Of a DNA stretch of 64,000 bases, positions 42,499-53,849 are shown in pieces; within the stretch, counting starts at the first letter, position 1, and each line of letters opens with the position of its first letter. Both the position numbers and the translations under genes were made by a program. The notes beneath the pieces are model-generated. The model did no database searches, was not told where the DNA came from, and saw only the letters and a list, made by a program, of their open reading frames with translations. This DNA comes from Acidimicrobiales bacterium (GTDB lineage Bacteria > Actinomycetota > Acidimicrobiia > Acidimicrobiales > SKKL01): contig JAXHLR010000006.1 in NCBI GenBank assembly GCA_034521975.1, forward strand, positions 496,001 to 560,000. The letters are read 5' to 3'.

Positions 42499-42987
42499 AT
42501 GCCCACCTTCGACGTTGTCTCCGAGGTCGACCAGCAAGAGATCCGCAACGCGGTCGACCAGGCCAGCCGCGAGGTCGCCAACCGGTTCGACTTCAAGAAC
42601 ACGAACACATCGCTCGAGCTCGAGGACGCCTCGATCGTCCTGCGCAGCGTCACCGAGGACCGGCTCGCGGCGCTGCGTCAGGTGCTCGAGGAGAAGCTGG
42701 TGAAGCGCAAGGTGTCGCTCAAGGTGCTCGACTACGGCAAGGTCGAGGAGGCCTCCGGGGGCACCGCCCGCCAGGAGGTCAAGCTGGTCGCCGGCATCTC
42801 CTCGGACAAGGCCAAGGAGCTGAACAAGTTCATCAAGGGCCTCGGCCTCAAGGGTGTGCAGTCCCAGACCCAGGGCGAACAGCTCCGGGTGACCTCGAAG
42901 AAGCGCGACGATCTGCAGACGGTCATCGCGGCGCTGAAGGAAGAGGACTTCGGCATCCCGCTGCAGTACATCAACTTCCGGGACTGA
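42499..42987 (+). CDS. YajQ family nucleotide-binding protein
   Basis: A 162-residue protein of the YajQ/DUF520 family, some members of which bind cyclic di-GMP or nucleic acids. It shows the diagnostic start PTFDVVSEVDQQEIRNAVDQ, then EVANRFDFKNT, KLVAGISSDKAKELNKFIK and the C-terminal FGIPLQYINFRD. Two ferredoxin-like domains are expected. The ATG at 42499 is preferred over a GTG nine nt earlier because homology starts there and a TACGGT box at 42486-42491 puts the transcript start near it. The next gene follows by 7 nt. Confidence 0.93.
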   Translation: MPTFDVVSEVDQQEIRNAVDQASREVANRFDFKNTNTSLELEDASIVLRSVTEDRLAALRQVLEEKLVKRKVSLKVLDYGKVEEASGGTARQEVKLVAGISSDKAKELNKFIKGLGLKGVQSQTQGEQLRVTSKKRDDLQTVIAALKEEDFGIPLQYINFRD

Positions 42988-42994
42988 CAGCACC

Positions 42995-43633
42995 GTGACC
43001 GACCCCTACGAGGGGTTTCCGCCGGGGTTCTTCGAACGCGAGGACGAGTCGGGCGACGAGGTCTTCTACGAGCCGGCGCGCATGGTCACCCACATCGATC
43101 AACGAGCGACCGCCGCCGTCGGCGAGATCTACCGCGAGCTCGCCATCACCGGACAGGTGCTCGACCTCATGGGCTCATGGGTGTCGCACTTCGCCGACCC
43201 GCCCACCGAGCTCACGGTGCTGGGCATGAACGAGCTCGAGCTCGCCAACAACCCCGTGGCCGAGAACCGGGTGATCCACGACCTCAACCGCTCCCCCACC
43301 CTTCCATTTCCCGACGAGCGCTTCGACCACGTCGTGTGCTGCGCGTCGGTCGACTACCTCACGTGGCCGGTCGAGGTGTTCGCCGAGGTGAACCGGGTGC
43401 TTCGCCCGGCCGGGGTGTTCGTGTGCACGTTCTCCAACCGCTGCTTTCCCACGAAGGCCATCCGCGGTTGGCTCCACAGCCCCGACGACCTGCACGTCGA
43501 GATCGTGGCCGAGTACTTCCGGCGCAGCGGGGGCTGGGCGACGTTGAACGCCCAGCAGTTCCTCGACGACGAGGCCGGCGACCCGCTGTGGGGCGTGTGG
43601 GCGACCAAGGGCGAGCCCCTGGATCAGTCGTAG
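42995..43633 (+). CDS. Class I SAM-dependent methyltransferase
   Basis: A 212-residue methyltransferase-11-like protein. Motif I is atypical (VLDLMGSWVSHF instead of a glycine-rich loop), followed by ELTVLGMNELELANN, LPFPDERFDHVVCCASVDYL (motif II/post II) and EVNRVLRPAGVFVCTFSNR. Proteins of this form are annotated as hypothetical SAM methyltransferases; no substrate is known. It begins with GTG 7 nt after yajQ and ends tail to tail with the HAD gene, overlapping it by 10 nt. Confidence 0.8.
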   Translation: MTDPYEGFPPGFFEREDESGDEVFYEPARMVTHIDQRATAAVGEIYRELAITGQVLDLMGSWVSHFADPPTELTVLGMNELELANNPVAENRVIHDLNRSPTLPFPDERFDHVVCCASVDYLTWPVEVFAEVNRVLRPAGVFVCTFSNRCFPTKAIRGWLHSPDDLHVEIVAEYFRRSGGWATLNAQQFLDDEAGDPLWGVWATKGEPLDQS

Positions 43634-44106
43634 TACCCGGAGTGGATGTAGACGCAGGGGACGCCTTCGGTGTGGAGCATGTCGACGTTGCGCCGGTCGT
43701 CCTCGAAGGCCAATCGGAGGTCGAACCCGTAGTCGCGCAGCTCGCCGACGCTTCGGCGCTTGAACGCCGTCGACGCCTGGTAGTCGCCGTACTCGCGCAT
43801 GATGAGCAGGTCCCACCGCAGCTTGTAGTGGTCGAGCCAGCCGAGCGTCTGTGGTTGGACCGAGATGGGCCGCGCCGTGAGCAGGATGATCGTCAGCGCG
43901 TCGTCGATGACGTCGAGCAGCCGGGCGACCTCGTCGATGACGTCGTCGTCTCCGCAGGCGGCGAAGAAGGCGTCCCAGTCCCGACGCGGCGCTTCGAGGA
44001 AGTGCTGGCGCTGGGCGGCGTCGGACAGCACGCCGTCGAGGTCGAACACGACCGCCTCGCCCGGATCGATCGGTTCGTCGCGCCACTTCCACGTGAGGGG
44101 GTTCAT
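43624..44106 (-). CDS. HAD-family phosphatase, T4 Pnkp 3'-phosphatase-like
   Basis: A 160-residue HAD-superfamily hydrolase. Motif I is VFDLDGVLSD (nucleophile Asp22, acid Asp24), motif II LLTARP (77-80), and motif III/IV FKRRSVGEL (Lys116) and AFEDDRRNVD. The WDLLIMR stretch and overall length resemble the phosphatase domain of T4 polynucleotide kinase, which removes RNA or DNA 3'-phosphates; the likeness is by eye. It lies 50 nt downstream of acs on the same strand. Its 3' end overlaps the convergent methyltransferase gene. Confidence 0.75.
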   Translation of the reverse strand: MNPLTWKWRDEPIDPGEAVVFDLDGVLSDAAQRQHFLEAPRRDWDAFFAACGDDDVIDEVARLLDVIDDALTIILLTARPISVQPQTLGWLDHYKLRWDLLIMREYGDYQASTAFKRRSVGELRDYGFDLRLAFEDDRRNVDMLHTEGVPCVYIHSGYYD

Positions 44107-44156
44107 CGATGCATCACCGTGGCGGCAGCCTACCGAGCAGGCGAGGCGACCCTGGC

Positions 44157-46115
<1,959 letters not shown>

Positions 46116-46202
46116 GTCGACGGCCCCTCCTGGCTCGCGTCCGGTGTCACCGCCGAGCCTACCCATCCGGGCGCGTCGGGATTCAGAGGCCGGGTGGTGA
46201 TC

Positions 46203-47342
46203 TCAGCCCCGGACCCACTCGGCGACACGGAACGCGCCGAGGCCGCCGGGGTCGAGGAGGGCATCGGCCTCGGTGATGCGGCTGCGACCGCGGACGGCCG
46301 CCAGGTCGCCTACCGGCGCCCGCTCCTCCCAGATGCGGCGCCCTTCGGCGACCAGCTCGTCGATGCCGTGGGCGTGGAGGAACTCGCCCTGGCGCCGGAC
46401 CGAGGTGGGTTCGCCCGCCGCCCAGGCGAGCTGGTCGATGCAGACCTCGACAGTGATGTCGGCGGTGCCGACGGTGTCGAGGGGATCGCCGGCGCGGTCG
46501 TGGCCACGGTAGGTGCGGAGCCACTCGTGCATCGGCCGGCGGGCGAGCTCGCTGGTGGTGTCGACGGCGTAGTCGATCGCGACCAACCTGCCGGCGGAGA
46601 GCAGCGCCAGCGCATCGCGCACCCAGTCACCCGCCTGGCGCTGCCAGGGGATCGTGGCGCCCACCGTGGCGTCGGGGGCGAAGCGCCGCGCCGCAGCGGC
46701 GGCGGGTTCGGCGGCCGGGACGACGTGGTGCACCAGCTGCCCACCACCGGACTCGTCGTCGACCCCGATGCGGATCTCGCCCCAACCGTCGTCGGTCCGG
46801 ATCAGCAGGTCGACCGCCAGGTTGTCGAGCAGCTCGTTGGCCAGGACCACGCCAACGACCTCGGTGGCAGGCATCTCGGCCAGCGAAACGACGACCGGAC
46901 CGTCACCGGCCCCGGGGACCCCGAGCGATGTGGCCGGCGGGGCCAACGGCAGGTGGTCGCCGTGCCGCTCACGCAGCACCGGCGACCGCTCGACCAGGAC
47001 GTAGTGCAGCGCCGCCGCGCACCGGGGTGAGGCGCCCAGGACGGCGAGGGCGAGGGTGCCGGAACCCGCGCCGGCGTCGACGACCACGAAGGGATCGGGA
47101 TGGCCGAGCTCGTCCCACCACGTGTCGAGCGCCCGGGCGAGGACCGCCCCGAACAGCGGGCCGATCTCGGGGGAGGTGAGGAAGTCGCCCCGTCGGCCGG
47201 CCGAGCCTCCGGTGGCGGTGAAGAACCCGTGGTCGGGGTCGTACAGCGCGGCGTCCATCACCGTCGAGAACCGCAGCGGTCCGTGCCGGTGGATGCGGTC
47301 GACCAGGTGCTGGTGCAGGAGGAACGGGGCCGGATCGCTCAC
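46203..47342 (-). CDS. MidA/NDUFAF7-type SAM-dependent methyltransferase
   Basis: A 379-residue protein of the COG1565/MidA family. It has YDPDHGFF, DFLTSPEIGPLFG (52-65), the SAM-binding VVDAGAGSGTLA (87-98) and VLANELLDNLAVD, all typical. In mitochondria NDUFAF7 dimethylates an arginine of the NDUFS2 (NuoD) subunit and is needed for complex I assembly. Here the gene starts (GTG, with GGAGG 8 nt upstream) only 14 nt after nuoN, inside the complex I operon, which supports the same role. The upstream open frame is a shadow of nuoN. Confidence 0.9.
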   Translation of the reverse strand: MSDPAPFLLHQHLVDRIHRHGPLRFSTVMDAALYDPDHGFFTATGGSAGRRGDFLTSPEIGPLFGAVLARALDTWWDELGHPDPFVVVDAGAGSGTLALAVLGASPRCAAALHYVLVERSPVLRERHGDHLPLAPPATSLGVPGAGDGPVVVSLAEMPATEVVGVVLANELLDNLAVDLLIRTDDGWGEIRIGVDDESGGGQLVHHVVPAAEPAAAAARRFAPDATVGATIPWQRQAGDWVRDALALLSAGRLVAIDYAVDTTSELARRPMHEWLRTYRGHDRAGDPLDTVGTADITVEVCIDQLAWAAGEPTSVRRQGEFLHAHGIDELVAEGRRIWEERAPVGDLAAVRGRSRITEADALLDPGGLGAFRVAEWVRG

Positions 47343-47356
47343 CGGGCGCCCTCCTA

Positions 47357-48871
47357 CTATCCGCCGAGCGCGATCAGGTTGGCCCCGGCAAGCTCGCCGA
47401 CCAGGCCCGGCAGCACCCCGGTGACGATGGTGGCCAGGACCGTGATGGTGAGCGCCGCGGCCAGCGAGAACGGCACCCGGATGGGGGTGGTGTCGCCGTC
47501 GGGGACGGGGTCCATGAACATGAGCCGGGCGATGTTGGCGTAGTAGAAGGCCGCGATCACCGAGTTGACGGCGATGGCGATGGCCAGCGAGTACCCGAAC
47601 CACCCACCGTCGGACACGGTGGCCTGGATGACGGCCAGCTTGGCGTACCAGCCTCCCATGGGTGGGATTCCGGTGAGCGAGAACAAGAAGATGATCATCG
47701 CGACCGACAGTCCAGGGGCGTAGGTGAAGAGCCCGCCGTAGCTGGACACCTCGCCCGAGCGGGTCTTGCGGGCCACCGCGTGGATGACCGCGAAGGCGCC
47801 GAGGTTCATGGCCGCGTAGATGATGAGGTAGGTGACCACCGCCGACAGCGCCTGCTGGCCGACCTCGGGCGAGGTTCCGGCCACCGCCAGCGCGGCGAGC
47901 ATGTAGCCCGCCTGGGCGACGCCGGAGTAGGCGAACAGGCGCACGATGTTGGTCTGGCGCAGGGCGATGAGGTTGCCGACGGTCATCGACGCGACGGCCA
48001 GCACCCACAGCAGCGGGCCGTAGACGTCGCTGCGGTCGTAGAAGCCGACGAGCACCAGCTGGATGAGGGCGACGAACCCGGCGGTCTTGGAGGCGACGGC
48101 GAGGAACGCAGTGACGGGGGTGGGCGCGCCCTGGTAGGTGTCGGGTGCCCAGACGTGGAACGGCACCGCCGAGACCTTGAACGCGAACCCGACGATGACG
48201 AACACCACCCCGAGGGTGATGATGGGCACCGATCCGTCCATGGATCCGACCGCGGCCCCGATGTCGGCCAGCTTGGTGCTGCCGCTGACGCCGTAGAGCA
48301 GCGACATGCCATAGAGCAGCACGGCCGAGGCGAAGACCCCCATGAGGAAGTACTTCATGCCCGCCTCGTTGCTCTCGAGCGAGCGCTTGCGCCACGAGGC
48401 CATCATGTAGACCGGCAGCGACAGCAGCTCGAGGGCGATGAACATCGTGACCAGATCCCGTGCCGACGCCATGAGCACCATGCCCATGAGCGACGCCGCC
48501 AGCAGGCCGTAGTACTCGTTCTCCCAGTAGTCGCCCTCGGCGATGTAGTTGGTGGACAGCAGCACGACCACGTAGCCGGAGACGAGGAACAGGGCCTTCA
48601 TCACCAGGGCGAACTCGTCGACCACGAAGGCGCCGTCCCACAGCACCCGCTCGGTGCCGTCGGCGGCGAGGGTCAAGATGGGGATGAGGGTGACGAGCAG
48701 GCCGACACCGGCGAGGGCCGGCATGTACTTGCGGCCCTTCTCGAGCCAGAGGACGTCGACGAGGGTGAGGATGGCCCCAACGGCCAGGAAGGTCAGCTCG
48801 GGCGCGACGGCATGCCAGTCGATGAAGGGCCGGGCGAACTCGCCGACCATGGTGGGATCGATGCCGTCCAT
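47357..48871 (-). CDS. nuoN: NADH-quinone oxidoreductase subunit N
   Basis: One of three Mrp-antiporter-like proton-pumping membrane subunits of complex I. The 504-residue protein has about 14 membrane helices, with SMTVGNLIALRQTNIVRLFAYS and the lysine-bearing helices of the Proton_antipo_M domain. It follows nuoM by 4 nt and is last of the nuo genes before the MidA-like methyltransferase. Confidence 0.96.
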   Translation of the reverse strand: MDGIDPTMVGEFARPFIDWHAVAPELTFLAVGAILTLVDVLWLEKGRKYMPALAGVGLLVTLIPILTLAADGTERVLWDGAFVVDEFALVMKALFLVSGYVVVLLSTNYIAEGDYWENEYYGLLAASLMGMVLMASARDLVTMFIALELLSLPVYMMASWRKRSLESNEAGMKYFLMGVFASAVLLYGMSLLYGVSGSTKLADIGAAVGSMDGSVPIITLGVVFVIVGFAFKVSAVPFHVWAPDTYQGAPTPVTAFLAVASKTAGFVALIQLVLVGFYDRSDVYGPLLWVLAVASMTVGNLIALRQTNIVRLFAYSGVAQAGYMLAALAVAGTSPEVGQQALSAVVTYLIIYAAMNLGAFAVIHAVARKTRSGEVSSYGGLFTYAPGLSVAMIIFLFSLTGIPPMGGWYAKLAVIQATVSDGGWFGYSLAIAIAVNSVIAAFYYANIARLMFMDPVPDGDTTPIRVPFSLAAALTITVLATIVTGVLPGLVGELAGANLIALGG

Positions 48872-48875
48872 CAGC

Positions 48876-50435
48876 TCAGCTTCCCGCCGCAGCGACGAGC
48901 TCGCTGACCAGGCCGACAGCGGGGTCGGTCATGTCGAACACCAGGTTGGGGTAGACGCCGAGGACCAGGATGAGCGCCAGCATCGGCAACCAGGCGATCC
49001 ACTCGGGCGCCTCGACGTCGTGGATGTTCGGGTCATCGGCGAACTCGTCGGAGGGCGTCCCGAACGAGGTGCGCTGGTAGAGCCACAGCAGGTAGCCGGC
49101 GGCGAAGACCGTGCCGATGGCAGCGATCACCATGTAGACCCGGAACAACTCGACCGATAGGCCCCCGGCGGGGTTGTAGGCCGAGAGGATGACCGGGAAC
49201 TCGCCCCAGAACCCGGCCAGGCCGGGCAGGCCCAGCGACGCCATCGTGGTGAAGCCGAGGATCCAACCCATGCGGGGAGCGGAGATGAGCAGTCCGCCGA
49301 GACGCTTGATCTCGAGGGTGTGGTAGCGCTCCTTCACCGACCCGGCGACGAAGAACAACATGCCGGTGATGAGCCCGTGGGCCACCATGCCGAAGATGGC
49401 GGCGTTCATGCCGAAGTCGGTCAGGGTGGCGATGCCGAGCATGGTGAAGCCCATGTGGGCGACCGATGAGAACGCGATGAGGCGCTTCATGTCGGTCTGG
49501 GCCAGACAGCAGAGCGCGCCGTAGATGATGCCGATGACCGCGAGGGCACCGATGAAGGGTGCCCACTCGATCGCGGCTTCGGGCAGGATCGGGATGGCGA
49601 TGCGGATGAAGCCGTAGGTGCCGAGCTTCAGCAGCACCGCGGCCAGGATGACCGAGCCGACGGTGGGGGCCTGGGTGTGGGCGTCGGGCAGCCAGGTGTG
49701 GAACGGGAACATCGGTACCTTGATCCCGAAGCCGAGGAACATGCCGCCGAAGATCCACAGCTGGGCGGTGATGCCGATGGCGCTCGCGGCCTCGGGGAGC
49801 GCCCGCATGTCGAAGGTGTTGGCGACCCCGGCTGCGGTGGCCGAGCCGTCGCCCAGGAAGAACAGGGCGAGGAAGCTGACCAGCATCAGCGCCGACCCGA
49901 ACAGGGTGTAGAGGAAGAACTTGATGGCCGCGTACTGGCGGGCCTCGCCACCCCACACCCCGATGAGGAAGTACATCGGCAACAACACGACCTCGAAGAA
50001 CACGAAGAACAAGATGAGGTCCTGGGCGAGGAAGGTGCCGATCATGCCGGTCTGCAGGACCAGGATGAGGATGAGGAACGCCTTGGGGTTGCGTGGCTCG
50101 GGGAAGTGGTTCCAGGAGTAGATGACACACAGCGGCACGATCAGCATCGTGAGCAGCATGAGCGGCATGGAGATGCCGTCGAGGCCGAGGATGTAGCGGC
50201 TGTTGATGATGTCGATCCAGCTGTGGTCGACGAGGAACTGCAGCTCGCCCGCGTTGTCGAAGTCGAACTCGGCGACGAGGAGCACGCCGACGACGGCCAC
50301 CGCCAAGGTGGTCACCAGCGCGACCATCTTGTGCAGCTGCTCCTCGGCCTTGGGGATGAGGGCCATGATCGCCGCGCCCGCGAGGGGCAGGAAGATGGCG
50401 AGGGTGAGGCCCCAGTCAGCGAGGAATTCGGTCAT
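48876..50435 (-). CDS. nuoM: NADH-quinone oxidoreductase subunit M
   Basis: A proton-pumping antiporter-like subunit. The 519-residue protein has about 14 membrane helices, the proton-channel glutamate region near SWNHFPEPRN, GIKVPMFPFHTWLPDAHTQAP (typical of NuoM) and KRLIAFSSVAHMGF. It lies 30 nt after nuoL. Confidence 0.97.
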   Translation of the reverse strand: MTEFLADWGLTLAIFLPLAGAAIMALIPKAEEQLHKMVALVTTLAVAVVGVLLVAEFDFDNAGELQFLVDHSWIDIINSRYILGLDGISMPLMLLTMLIVPLCVIYSWNHFPEPRNPKAFLILILVLQTGMIGTFLAQDLILFFVFFEVVLLPMYFLIGVWGGEARQYAAIKFFLYTLFGSALMLVSFLALFFLGDGSATAAGVANTFDMRALPEAASAIGITAQLWIFGGMFLGFGIKVPMFPFHTWLPDAHTQAPTVGSVILAAVLLKLGTYGFIRIAIPILPEAAIEWAPFIGALAVIGIIYGALCCLAQTDMKRLIAFSSVAHMGFTMLGIATLTDFGMNAAIFGMVAHGLITGMLFFVAGSVKERYHTLEIKRLGGLLISAPRMGWILGFTTMASLGLPGLAGFWGEFPVILSAYNPAGGLSVELFRVYMVIAAIGTVFAAGYLLWLYQRTSFGTPSDEFADDPNIHDVEAPEWIAWLPMLALILVLGVYPNLVFDMTDPAVGLVSELVAAAGS

Positions 50436-50465
50436 GGTGGTTCCTTGGGCTCCTGGTCCTACGAG

Positions 50466-52499
50466 CTAGACGATGACGACGAGCACACCGGCCATCACGG
50501 TGGCGGCGGCGAAGAAGAGTGTGGAGTACTGGCGGATCTTGCCGGTCTGGATGTGGCGCAGCCCCTCGCCGGCCTCGCCCGAGGCGGTGCCGGCGAGGTT
50601 GACGGCGCCGTCGACCACCTTCTGGTCGATCTGGGTGTAGACGGCGCGCCCGGCTTGGGCCGAGCGTTCGCCGGCGAAGTTGACCGCGCCGTCGATGACC
50701 TTGGCGTTGACCCAGTTGGAGGCCCGGGCGATGGGGCCCTTGACGGTGCCGACGATGATGGTCGTGTAGAGGGTGTCGAGGTAGTACTTGTTCTCGAGCA
50801 GCTTGTAGCCCGAGGCGGCCAGGGCGTTGCGCTCGGTGACGCCGTGCCAGCGGCCCTGGAACCAGTAGGCGTAGGAGAGCCCGACACCGGCGGCGGCGAT
50901 GAGGGTGGCGATGAGGGCGAACCCCCACTGGAACTCGGGGTGTGAGATGTCGGGGAAGTAGCCGGCGACGGGCTCGACGTAGTGCTCGAACCGGTAGGCG
51001 AGGCTGTCGGGCACGATCTTGCTGGGCAGGTTGGCGAAGCCGGCGACCGCGGCGAGACCGGCCAGGATCCACAGCGGCACGGTGATGGTCTTGGGCGACT
51101 CGTGGGGGGTGCCGTGGCCCCGGTACTCGCCGAAGAAGGTGAGATAGACCATGCGGGTGGTGTAGGCGGCGGTGAGGAACGCGGTGAGCATGCCCATGGC
51201 CAGGATGATCGGGTACCCGTTGCCGCCACCACCGAGCTGGGAGGCACCGGCGAGGATCTCGTCCTTGGACCAGAACCCGGCCAGCGGGGGCAGTCCGGCG
51301 AGGGCGATGGAGCCGATGATGAAGGTCTTGTAGGTGTGGGGCATGTACTTCCGCAGCCCACCCATGTCCGAGATCATGTCGAAGCTGTGATGACAGGCGT
51401 GGCTGACCGAACCGGCGCCGAGGAACAGGCAGGCCTTGAAGAAGGCGTGGGTGAAGAGGTGGAACAGCGCCGCGGTCCATGCGCCGACACCGAGGGCCAG
51501 GACCATGTAGCCGAGCTGGCTGATGGTGGAGTAGGCCAGCACCTTCTTGATGTCGCGCTGCACGAACGCCAGCGAGGCGCCCACCAGGGTGGTGACACCA
51601 CCGATGAGGGCCAGCAGGTTGATGTTGGCCACCGGGATGGACATGCCCTCCCAGAACACCCCGTACATGCGCCCGACCAGGAACACACCGGCCACGACCA
51701 TGGTGGCGGCGTGGATGAGCGCCGAGACCGGGGTGGGTCCGGCCATGGCGTCGGGCAGCCAGGTGTGCAGGAAGAACTGGCCGGACTTGGACATCACCGC
51801 GGCGATCAGCGCCACCGAGGCGACCAGCAGCGACAGGTGGCTGATCGACCCCTCGTTGGCCAGGGTGTTGATCTCGATGATGTTGAAGGTGCCGCCGGCG
51901 GCGAAGAACAGGATCGTCACCCCGACGAGGAGTCCGATGTCGCCGACGCGGTTGGTGATGAAGGCCTTCAGGGCGGCGTCGGAGTTGTCCTTCTCCTCCC
52001 ACCAGTGACCGATCAGCGCGAACGAGCAGACCCCGACCAGCTCCCACGCCACGATGAGCTGCAAGGTGTTCTCGGCGATGACCAGCATCATCATCGAGGC
52101 GGTGAACAGGCTGAGGAAGGCGAAGAAGTGGGTGTAGCGCCGGTCGCCTTTGACGTACTCGGTGGAGTACACGTGCACCAGCAGCGAGACCAGCCCCACC
52201 ACGAACAGCATCATCACCGACAGCCCGTCGACCATCGTGCCGACGGTGAACTCGACGCCGCCGCTCTGCCACCAGGTCCATGCCTGGGTGACCGCTTCGG
52301 CGCCGTGGTCGCTGCTGTCGACGTGGTCGATCCAGGAGAAGCCGGCCAGCACCGCGAGCACGAAGGAGGCGCCGACGGCGACGATGCCGATCTCGGAGCC
52401 CTTCAGGGGCATCCGCTTGCCGAAGAAGAGGATCAGGAAGAACGACGCGGCCGGGATGGCGGGGATGATCCAGGCGTTCTCGAGGAAGAACATCAGCAT
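50466..52499 (-). CDS. nuoL: NADH-quinone oxidoreductase subunit L
   Basis: The distal antiporter-like subunit whose long lateral helix braces the membrane arm. The 677-residue protein has the N-terminal Proton_antipo_N domain, KSGQFFLHTWLPDAMAGPTPVSALIHAATMV as overlapping motifs, and KKVLAYSTISQLGYM. The C-terminal part holds two similar amphipathic segments (VIDGAVNFAGERSAQAG and VVDGAVNLAGTASGEAG) before a final membrane helix, the lateral helix seen in actinobacterial NuoL. It overlaps nuoK by 1 nt. Confidence 0.97.
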   Translation of the reverse strand: MLMFFLENAWIIPAIPAASFFLILFFGKRMPLKGSEIGIVAVGASFVLAVLAGFSWIDHVDSSDHGAEAVTQAWTWWQSGGVEFTVGTMVDGLSVMMLFVVGLVSLLVHVYSTEYVKGDRRYTHFFAFLSLFTASMMMLVIAENTLQLIVAWELVGVCSFALIGHWWEEKDNSDAALKAFITNRVGDIGLLVGVTILFFAAGGTFNIIEINTLANEGSISHLSLLVASVALIAAVMSKSGQFFLHTWLPDAMAGPTPVSALIHAATMVVAGVFLVGRMYGVFWEGMSIPVANINLLALIGGVTTLVGASLAFVQRDIKKVLAYSTISQLGYMVLALGVGAWTAALFHLFTHAFFKACLFLGAGSVSHACHHSFDMISDMGGLRKYMPHTYKTFIIGSIALAGLPPLAGFWSKDEILAGASQLGGGGNGYPIILAMGMLTAFLTAAYTTRMVYLTFFGEYRGHGTPHESPKTITVPLWILAGLAAVAGFANLPSKIVPDSLAYRFEHYVEPVAGYFPDISHPEFQWGFALIATLIAAAGVGLSYAYWFQGRWHGVTERNALAASGYKLLENKYYLDTLYTTIIVGTVKGPIARASNWVNAKVIDGAVNFAGERSAQAGRAVYTQIDQKVVDGAVNLAGTASGEAGEGLRHIQTGKIRQYSTLFFAAATVMAGVLVVIV

Positions 52500-52798
52500 C
52501 AGCCCTTCATCAGGTCGAGTTCGTTGAGGTCGATGCTGCGGCGGTTGCGATAGATGAGGATCACCAGGGCGAGACCCACACCGACCTCAGCAGCAGCGAC
52601 GGCGACGATGAACAGGGCGAACACGTGACCCGAGATGGTCCCGGTGATGACGCCGAAGGCGACCAGGTTGATGTTCACCGCGTTGAGGATGAGCTCGATG
52701 GACATGAGGACCAGCACGCCGTTCTTGCGGGCGAGCACGCCGTAGACGCCGATGCAGAACAGCAGCGATGACAGCAGCAGGAAGTTGGTGAGCAGCAT
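52499..52798 (-). CDS. nuoK: NADH-quinone oxidoreductase subunit K
   Basis: A 99-residue subunit with three membrane helices. It contains the conserved GVLARKNGVLVLMSIELILNAVN block, whose glutamate in the second helix is needed for proton pumping, and a second glutamate in AAAEVGVGLALVI. It lies between nuoJ and nuoL. Confidence 0.96.
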   Translation of the reverse strand: MLLTNFLLLSSLLFCIGVYGVLARKNGVLVLMSIELILNAVNINLVAFGVITGTISGHVFALFIVAVAAAEVGVGLALVILIYRNRRSIDLNELDLMKG

Positions 52799-52802
52799 CG
52801 CT

Positions 52803-53321
52803 TCAATCCCTCCTTGCCAGCACGATGGCGCCGATGAGGGCGGCGAGCAGCAATACCGACGTGGCCTCGAACGGCACCAGGTAGGTGGAGAAGATCGAGT
52901 CGGAGACGACGGCGACGGACTGGTAGCGCTCCTCGGGGAGGGTGACGTCCTGCCACTGGTCGAACACGGCGAAGGTCATCAGCGCGAACAGCACCACGGC
53001 CACGAGCCCACCGGCGAGTCGTTGGGCGGGCTCGTTGTCGACCTCGGCGTCGTGGCCGAGGCGGGCGCGGGTGAGCATCACGCCGAACAGGAGCAGCACC
53101 ACGATCGCTCCCACATAGACCAGCACCTGGGTGGCGGCGATGAACTCGGCGCCGAGGACGATGAACTGGGCGGCCACCCCGAGCAGCACGACGACCAGGT
53201 ACAACGCGGCGTGCACGACGTTCTTGGTGGTGACGACCCGGAGCGCCGCCACCACCATGGGGATGGCGATGGCGTAGAACGCGATGTTCTGCGCGACGTT
53301 GTCACCCCAGACGGCATCCAT
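52803..53321 (-). CDS. nuoJ: NADH-quinone oxidoreductase subunit J
   Basis: A 172-residue membrane subunit with five helices. The third helix has the pi-bulge segment (AATQVLVYVGAIVVLLLFGVML), typical of NuoJ/ND6 and central to coupling. The soluble C-terminal loop and last helix (VPFEATSVLLLAALIGAIVLAR) are normal. It starts directly after nuoI. Confidence 0.96.
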   Translation of the reverse strand: MDAVWGDNVAQNIAFYAIAIPMVVAALRVVTTKNVVHAALYLVVVLLGVAAQFIVLGAEFIAATQVLVYVGAIVVLLLFGVMLTRARLGHDAEVDNEPAQRLAGGLVAVVLFALMTFAVFDQWQDVTLPEERYQSVAVVSDSIFSTYLVPFEATSVLLLAALIGAIVLARRD

Positions 53322-53849
53322 CTAGCGCGACACCTGCTTGGGTTCGAAGGGCGTGGGCTCGTAGGCCGGCACCTTCTTGGCCTTGGCTTCGGAGCCGGCT
53401 TCGTATGGTTCGAATTCGGGGACGGTGGTCATCCAGTGTCCGAGCATGGTCTTGTCGTGGAGCAGGTCGGCGATGTGGGGCTCGGAGTACTCGAACTCCG
53501 GGCTCCAGAACAGCGCGTCGAACGGGCAGACCTCGACGCAGATCCCGCAGTACATGCAGAGAGCGAAGTCGATGTCGAAGCGGTCGAGCGCGTTCTTCTG
53601 GCGGGGCTTGCCCCCCTCACGGCGGGGCGGGGCCAGATACTTGTGCCCTTCGATGTAGATGCACCAATCGGGGCACTCGCGGGCGCAGAGCATGCAGGCC
53701 GTGCAGTTCTCCTCGTGGAGGGCGATGACGCCCCGCGCGCGGGGCGGAGGCGCTTCCTTCTCGTGGGGGTACTGCACGGTGACCGCGGGCTTGAGCATGG
53801 TCTTGAACGTGATGCCGAGACCCTTGACGACACCCGGGAGGAGTCCCAT
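53322..53849 (-). CDS. nuoI: NADH-quinone oxidoreductase subunit I
   Basis: Carries the N6a and N6b [4Fe-4S] clusters. The 175-residue protein has two ferredoxin motifs, [12 protein letters not shown] and [12 protein letters not shown], each supplying four cysteines. An amphipathic N-terminal helix ([17 protein letters not shown]) anchors it to the membrane arm. The C-terminal 40 residues are charged and end in a proline-rich piece. It abuts nuoH and nuoJ without gaps. Confidence 0.96.
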   Translation of the reverse strand: MGLLPGVVKGLGITFKTMLKPAVTVQYPHEKEAPPPRARGVIALHEENCTACMLCARECPDWCIYIEGHKYLAPPRREGGKPRQKNALDRFDIDFALCMYCGICVEVCPFDALFWSPEFEYSEPHIADLLHDKTMLGHWMTTVPEFEPYEAGSEAKAKKVPAYEPTPFEPKQVSR

